From assembly GCA_964491375.1 (NCBI GenBank), contig CAZBGL010000205.1, positions 1 through 9,873 of the forward strand: a stretch of 9,873 bases of DNA, in the 5' to 3' direction. The position numbers and the translations under genes were made by a program. Shown here one piece after another: positions 6,631-9,873 of the stretch. Positions within the stretch are counted from its first letter, which is position 1. Each line of letters starts with the position of its first letter. The notes beneath the pieces are model-generated. The model was given only the letters and a program-made list of their open reading frames with translations. It was not told where the DNA came from and searched no databases. The DNA comes from CAZBGL01 sp964491375 (GTDB taxonomy: Bacteria > Desulfobacterota > Deferrisomatia > Deferrisomatales > Deferrisomataceae).

Positions 6631-6672
6631 GATGCGCCCGAAAAGATGCACCTGCGGAGGCGGCGAAGCGGT

Positions 6673-7761
6673 TCAGGTCGTCCGTTCCCCCGTCCCGCCC
6701 GGCACCCGCCCGGTGGCCCGGTACACGTGGGCCAGGATCTCGGCCACCGCCTGGAAGAGGTCCACGGGGACGTGGTCGCCGATCTCGGTCTCGCGGAACA
6801 GGGTGCGTGCCACCGGCGGATCCTGGTACACCGGCACCCCGTGTTCCCGCGCCACCTCCACGATCCGCTCGGCCACCCGCCCGGCCCCCTTGGCCGTCAC
6901 CTCCGGTGCCTCCATCTCGGACGGATCGTACCGAAGGGCCACGGCCACGTGGACCGGGTTGGTGATCACCACGTCGGACCGGGGCACCTCGGCCATCATG
7001 CGGCGCCGGGCCATCTCGCGCTGGAGGGCTCGGATCCGGCTGCGGATCAGGGGATCGCCCTCGGTTTCCTTGTATTCCTCTTTGACTTCCTGCTTGGTCA
7101 TCTTGATCCGCTGCTCGAACTGCCACCGCTGGAACGCGTAGTCGATCACCGCGATGGCCGCGTACACCAGCAGCACGTTCCGGAAGATCCGGAAACCCAG
7201 GTCGGTCACGAACCCCAGCAGGACGGCCGGCGGGAGCCCGGCCAGGGCCGGGAACTCCGGCAGGCGGGAACGCACGGCCACGTAGGCGGCCCAACCCAGG
7301 GCCACCACCTTGAGGGCGCTCTTCGCCAGGTCCACCAGCTTGGCCCACTGGAAGAGGTTCTTGAACCCGGACGCGGGGTTTAGGCGCTCGGGATTGGGAG
7401 TGACCACCTTGAACGAGACGAGGAAACCCACCTGCACCAGGTTGCCGGCGATGCCGCCGAGGATCGCCGCCACGAAGAGAGGCGCCACCGCCCGCACCAG
7501 GACCCGGGCCGCGCGCAGGGCCAGCACCACGATCTCGTTGGGACCGAACGCCGGAACCACTCCGTCCCGGATCACGTCCTGGGTGAACCGCTGGAGCTCC
7601 CCGAACAGGTGCCGCCCCCCCACCCACAGCCCCAGGAAACCGGCCCCGAGCACGAACAGGGTCACCACCTCGGGGCTGCGGGCGACCTGTCCCTCCTCCC
7701 GCGCCTCGCGCCGCCGCTTGGGGGTTGCGGCCTCGGTTCGCTCCTGATCCTCGGCAGCCAC
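6673..7761 (-). CDS. flhB: Flagellar export apparatus switch protein FlhB
   Basis: FlhB sits at the cytoplasmic side of the flagellar export gate and switches export from rod/hook to filament proteins. It has 362 residues, normal for the family. Seen: N-terminal RTEAATPKRRREAREEGQVARS, the standard FlhB opening; about four membrane segments between 32 and 207; NPASGFKNLF at 128-137; the linker IKMTKQEVKEEYKETEGDP (219-236); and a C-terminal cytoplasmic domain. The self-cleavage site, normally NPTH, is N268-P269-V270-H271, so the Thr is replaced by Val while Asn and Pro, needed for cyclisation and cleavage, remain. Start: GTG at 7761, 3 bases after the fliR stop, with a GGGGTGA ribosome site overlapping the end of fliR. 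The C-terminal tail beyond about 350 is short and hydrophilic. It is the last gene of the fliO-fliP-fliQ-fliR-flhB run; flhA does not follow. Confidence 0.97.
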   Translation of the reverse strand: MAAEDQERTEAATPKRRREAREEGQVARSPEVVTLFVLGAGFLGLWVGGRHLFGELQRFTQDVIRDGVVPAFGPNEIVVLALRAARVLVRAVAPLFVAAILGGIAGNLVQVGFLVSFKVVTPNPERLNPASGFKNLFQWAKLVDLAKSALKVVALGWAAYVAVRSRLPEFPALAGLPPAVLLGFVTDLGFRIFRNVLLVYAAIAVIDYAFQRWQFEQRIKMTKQEVKEEYKETEGDPLIRSRIRALQREMARRRMMAEVPRSDVVITNPVHVAVALRYDPSEMEAPEVTAKGAGRVAERIVEVAREHGVPVYQDPPVARTLFRETEIGDHVPVDLFQAVAEILAHVYRATGRVPGGTGERTT

Positions 7762-7764
7762 GGA

Positions 7765-8544
7765 TCACCCCAGAAGGCGCCAGAGCCCGTCCAGGGCCTG
7801 GAACATGTCGGCGAACGCCCGGAGCACGGCCAGGCCCCAGTGGGACAGGGAGAGCCCGAGCACCAGGAACCCCACCAGGATCTGCACCGGGAAGCCCAGG
7901 ATGAGCATGTTCATCTGGGGGACGGCCCGTGCGAACACCCCGAGCACGATGTGCGCGCACACGAGCGCCGCCACCACCGGGGCGGCGAGCGCCAGGCCCA
8001 GCCGGAACACCTCCCCGGAAAGCACCACGAGCACCTTCACCACGGATCCCTGAGCCCACCACTGGCCCGGCGGCAGCGCTCCCAGGTTGCGCGCAAAAGC
8101 CTCGAGCAGGATCCGATCCCCCCCGGCCGAAACGAACAGGAGCATCGCCAGCAGGAACTCCAACTGGCTCACCACCGAGACCTGGGTCTCAAACTGGGGA
8201 TCCATGACGCTCACGATGCCCAGACCCATCTGGAACCCCACGATCTGGCCGCCGAACTGGACCGCCGCAAACACCAGGCGGGCGGCAAAACCGATCAGGA
8301 TACCCACCAGGACCTCCTGTGCGGCCAGGGCGGCCATCCCTCCCAGGGTGCCCGGCACCGGTACCGGGGGGGCGGCCCCGAGCGCGGTGAGGCCCGCGCT
8401 CAGGCCCAAAACCAGCGCGGCCTTCACCCGCGTCGGGACGAACGGGCTGGAAAACACGGGCGCGAACGCGAACAGGGAAGCCGTGCGCAGGAGCACGAGC
8501 AGGAAGGCGAAGAAACGGGTTTCCGGGATTCCGAAGGGCTCCAT
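7765..8544 (-). CDS. fliR: Flagellar export gate protein FliR
   Basis: FliR is an integral membrane component of the FliP-FliQ-FliR export gate in the flagellar basal body. It has 259 residues, the usual length. Seen: about six hydrophobic segments; N-terminal RFFAFLLVLLRTASLFAFAP; conserved FSSPFVPTRVKAALVLGLS; EVLVGILIGFAARLVFAAVQ; GGQIVGFQMGLGIVSVMDP; and FARAVPQMNMLILGFPVQI near the C-terminus, all typical FliR blocks. Start: ATG at 8544 with GAGGGG six bases upstream, 17 bases after the fliQ stop. A longer in-frame reading to 8631 would overlap the end of fliQ with sequence unlike FliR. The flhB start follows 3 bases after its stop. Confidence 0.97.
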   Translation of the reverse strand: MEPFGIPETRFFAFLLVLLRTASLFAFAPVFSSPFVPTRVKAALVLGLSAGLTALGAAPPVPVPGTLGGMAALAAQEVLVGILIGFAARLVFAAVQFGGQIVGFQMGLGIVSVMDPQFETQVSVVSQLEFLLAMLLFVSAGGDRILLEAFARNLGALPPGQWWAQGSVVKVLVVLSGEVFRLGLALAAPVVAALVCAHIVLGVFARAVPQMNMLILGFPVQILVGFLVLGLSLSHWGLAVLRAFADMFQALDGLWRLLG

Positions 8545-8561
8545 GCCGGGCCCCTCTTCCT

Positions 8562-8831
8562 TCAGGGCGCGAACCGGTGGAAGCTGAGAAAGAGCTCGGT
8601 GGCGTAGCGCAGCATCAGGTCCATGGCCCACGGGAGCATGAGCAGGAACACCACCACGATGGCCAGGAACTTGGGCACGAACGTAAGGGTCTGTTCCTGG
8701 ATCTGGGTCACGGCCTGGAGCAGGCTGATCACGACCCCGACCACCAGGGAGGTGATCAACAGCGGGCCGGAGAGCAGGAGCGTGATCTCCAGGGCCCGGC
8801 GGGCCAGGGCCACCACGTCGTCCGGGGTCAT
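8562..8831 (-). CDS. fliQ: Flagellar export gate protein FliQ
   Basis: FliQ is a small membrane protein that packs around the FliP-FliR core of the flagellar export gate. It has 89 residues, the standard size. Seen: an N-terminal helix MTPDDVVALARRALEITLLL, a first membrane hairpin with the conserved GPLLITSLVVGVVISLLQA, the signature TQIQEQTLTFVPK, and a second membrane segment FLAIVVVFLLMLPWAMDLM. Start: ATG at 8831-8829 overlaps the fliP stop (ATGA), showing translational coupling. A long in-frame extension upstream runs inside fliP and is a shadow reading. The short size means automated callers may choose the wrong start. Confidence 0.97.
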   Translation of the reverse strand: MTPDDVVALARRALEITLLLSGPLLITSLVVGVVISLLQAVTQIQEQTLTFVPKFLAIVVVFLLMLPWAMDLMLRYATELFLSFHRFAP

Positions 8832-9616
8832 GACAGGATGCTCCTTGCGAGGCTGCCCACCACCAGGTTCCAGCCGTCCACCAGCACGAAGAAAATGATC
8901 TTGAACGGCAGGCTCACCATCATGGGCGGAAGCATGAACATCCCCATGCTCATGAGCACGCTGGCCACCACCAGGTCGATGATGATGAAGGGGATGTAGA
9001 GCACGAACCCGATCGTGAACGCCGTGCGCAGCTCGCTGATCACGAACGCGGGCACGAGCGCCGCAAAGGGAACGTCCTCGGGGCCCTCCGGACGGGGCCC
9101 GCCGCCCAGCTTCACGAACAGGGCGATGTCCTTTTCCCGGGTGTGCCGCAGAAGGAACCTCTGGACCGGGGGCCGGGCCCGCTCGAGGGCCTGGACCTGC
9201 GTGATCTGGCCGTCCAGGTAGGGGCGCAGGGCCCCGGTGTAGACCTCGTCCCAGGTCGGGGCCATCACGAAAAAGGTCAGGAACAACGCGAGCCCCACGA
9301 GCACTTGGTTGGGGGGCATGGCCTGGGTGCCCAGGGCGTTCCGGAGGAACGAGAGGACCACGACGATCCGGGTGAAGGAAGTGAGCAGGATGAGGATGGC
9401 CGGTGCCAGGGTGAGCACCGTGAGGAGGAACACGATCTGGAGGGTGAGGGACACGTCCTGGGGCCCGGTGGCCCGCTCCAGCCCGAACCGAAGCGCCGGA
9501 AGCACGGCCTCTTGCGCCAGGCACCGGGTTGCAGGGCCCAGATGGGCCCACACCCCCAGCCCGAGCACGCCGAGGACCGCCCGCAGGGAAGGGTGTCGTC
9601 GCAACCTCGGCATCAT
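8828..9616 (-). CDS. fliP: Flagellar export gate protein FliP
   Basis: FliP forms the core of the export gate through which flagellar rod, hook and filament subunits pass. It has 262 residues, slightly longer than the E. coli protein. Seen: a cleavable signal peptide (basic MMPRLRRHPSLR, hydrophobic core, likely cut after the Ala of CLAQEA near residue 35), then VFLLTVLTLAPAILILLTSFTRI, VLSFLRNALGTQAMPPNQVL, LFLTFFVMAPTWDEVY, a periplasmic region around 135-190, and FVISELRTAFTIGFVLYIPF followed by LMSMGMFMLPPMMVSLPFK, all family hallmarks. Two ATG codons are adjacent at 9616 and 9613; the first is used here, though neither has a strong ribosome site (GGCGG upstream). It lies 14 bases after the preceding gene and overlaps fliQ by 4 bases. 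Confidence 0.97.
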   Translation of the reverse strand: MMPRLRRHPSLRAVLGVLGLGVWAHLGPATRCLAQEAVLPALRFGLERATGPQDVSLTLQIVFLLTVLTLAPAILILLTSFTRIVVVLSFLRNALGTQAMPPNQVLVGLALFLTFFVMAPTWDEVYTGALRPYLDGQITQVQALERARPPVQRFLLRHTREKDIALFVKLGGGPRPEGPEDVPFAALVPAFVISELRTAFTIGFVLYIPFIIIDLVVASVLMSMGMFMLPPMMVSLPFKIIFFVLVDGWNLVVGSLARSILS

Positions 9617-9630
9617 CCGGAAGCCGCCGT

Positions 9631-9873
9631 TCAGGTCGGGCGCCCCGGGCGGGACCGCCGGCGGAGCGCGGCCAGCCGTTCCTCGGGGGAAGGCTCAGGG
9701 TCCGGCTCTCCCCCGCCCTCCCCGCCCTGCTCCAGGTCCATCCGTTCCCGCAGCCGGGCCTCGAACGGGGACTCCAGGAACCCGTACCGGTCGTTCAGAC
9801 GTCGCAGGGCCTCCGGGTCCCGGATCTCTGCGATGGGCCGGACGCCGTCCGGCCCGTGGGCCAGGAGCCACAC
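9631..9873 (-). CDS. fliO: C-terminal part of flagellar biosynthesis protein FliO (5' end outside window)
   Basis: Eighty codons and a TGA stop enter from the right edge; the first codon is not taken as a start. The visible part begins WLLAHGPDGVRPIAEI, which fits the small beta-rich segment that follows the single membrane helix of FliO, then has LNDRYGFLESPFEARLRERM and a hydrophilic Gly/Glu/Pro tail ending in Arg-rich sequence. FliO proteins are poorly conserved, so the name rests largely on position: it directly precedes fliP by 14 bases in the order fliO-fliP-fliQ-fliR-flhB. FliO assists assembly of the FliP core. The membrane segment lies outside the window. Alternative: an unrelated small protein cotranscribed with fliP. 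Confidence 0.65.
   Translation of the reverse strand: MWLLAHGPDGVRPIAEIRDPEALRRLNDRYGFLESPFEARLRERMDLEQGGEGGGEPDPEPSPEERLAALRRRSRPGRPT

Larger units (their letters stand above)
5872..6672. other. 800-base gene-free region between flhB and cheB
   Basis: This is the only large gap in the window. Reading frames are open on both strands, as expected at this GC content, but their products are Arg/Pro-rich, low in hydrophobic residues, without recognisable domains, and lack properly spaced ribosome binding sites. No remnant of flhA, flhF, flhG, cheY or cheW could be seen, and no tRNA or rRNA. Contents that can be supported are a diverged pair of roughly 50-base repeats (6141-6190 and 6517-6565), a palindrome (6017-6030), the candidate cheB promoter (5974-6001), and a small hairpin 43 bases after flhB (6613-6630). 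It probably separates the flagellar export operon from the chemotaxis operon. Confidence 0.6.

Noticed and set aside
6142..6651. A 169-codon minus-strand frame in the gap, starting 21 bases after the flhB stop.
   Set aside because: GTG start without a spaced ribosome site, extreme Arg/Pro composition, no hydrophobic core, and it simply translates through both repeat copies.
5213..8062. A 949-codon open frame on the minus strand across cheB, the gap, flhB and part of fliR.
   Set aside because: It runs through four well-supported features in a different frame and encodes Gly/Arg/Pro-rich sequence with no domain; long shadow frames are expected at this GC content.

Overview
The window is very GC-rich bacterial DNA with flagellar and chemotaxis genes. 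Every recognised gene lies on the minus strand, so transcription runs from high to low coordinates. The gene set, the HDOD protein inside a che cluster, the double-Hpt CheA and the frequent GTG starts suggest a GC-rich deltaproteobacterium-grade organism (Desulfobacterota or a relative). This placement is inference from gene content, not from a marker gene.

Region 1 (9873 down to 6673) encodes the membrane core of the flagellar type III export apparatus in conserved order: the 3' end of fliO, then fliP, fliQ, fliR and flhB. The genes overlap or are a few bases apart and look like one operon. FlhB has NPVH where its self-cleavage motif is normally NPTH. flhA often follows flhB in related genomes but does not do so here.

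Region 2 (6672 to 5872) is about 800 bases without a convincing gene. It holds a roughly 50-base element present twice (about 90% identical, 376 bases apart) that can fold. It also holds a 14-base perfect palindrome and, just downstream of that, a candidate sigma-28 (FliA) promoter reading toward cheB.

Region 3 (5871 to 782) is a compact chemotaxis operon: cheB, an HDOD-domain gene, cheR and cheA. The first three are joined by GTGA and ATGA start/stop overlaps, and cheR and cheA are 4 bases apart. CheB and CheR set receptor methylation and CheA is the sensor kinase. No cheY, cheW or receptor gene is present. CheA carries two Hpt domains and, instead of a recognisable P2 domain, a short two-unit repeat.

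Region 4 (781 to 1) is a 280-base gap and then the first 167 codons of a protein related to sigma-54 activator AAA+ domains, cut by the window edge. Its Walker A motif is intact, but the GAFTGA loop, the Walker B acidic pair and one expected arginine finger are missing. It therefore looks like a degenerate AAA+ protein rather than a working sigma-54 activator. This is the most unusual gene in the window.
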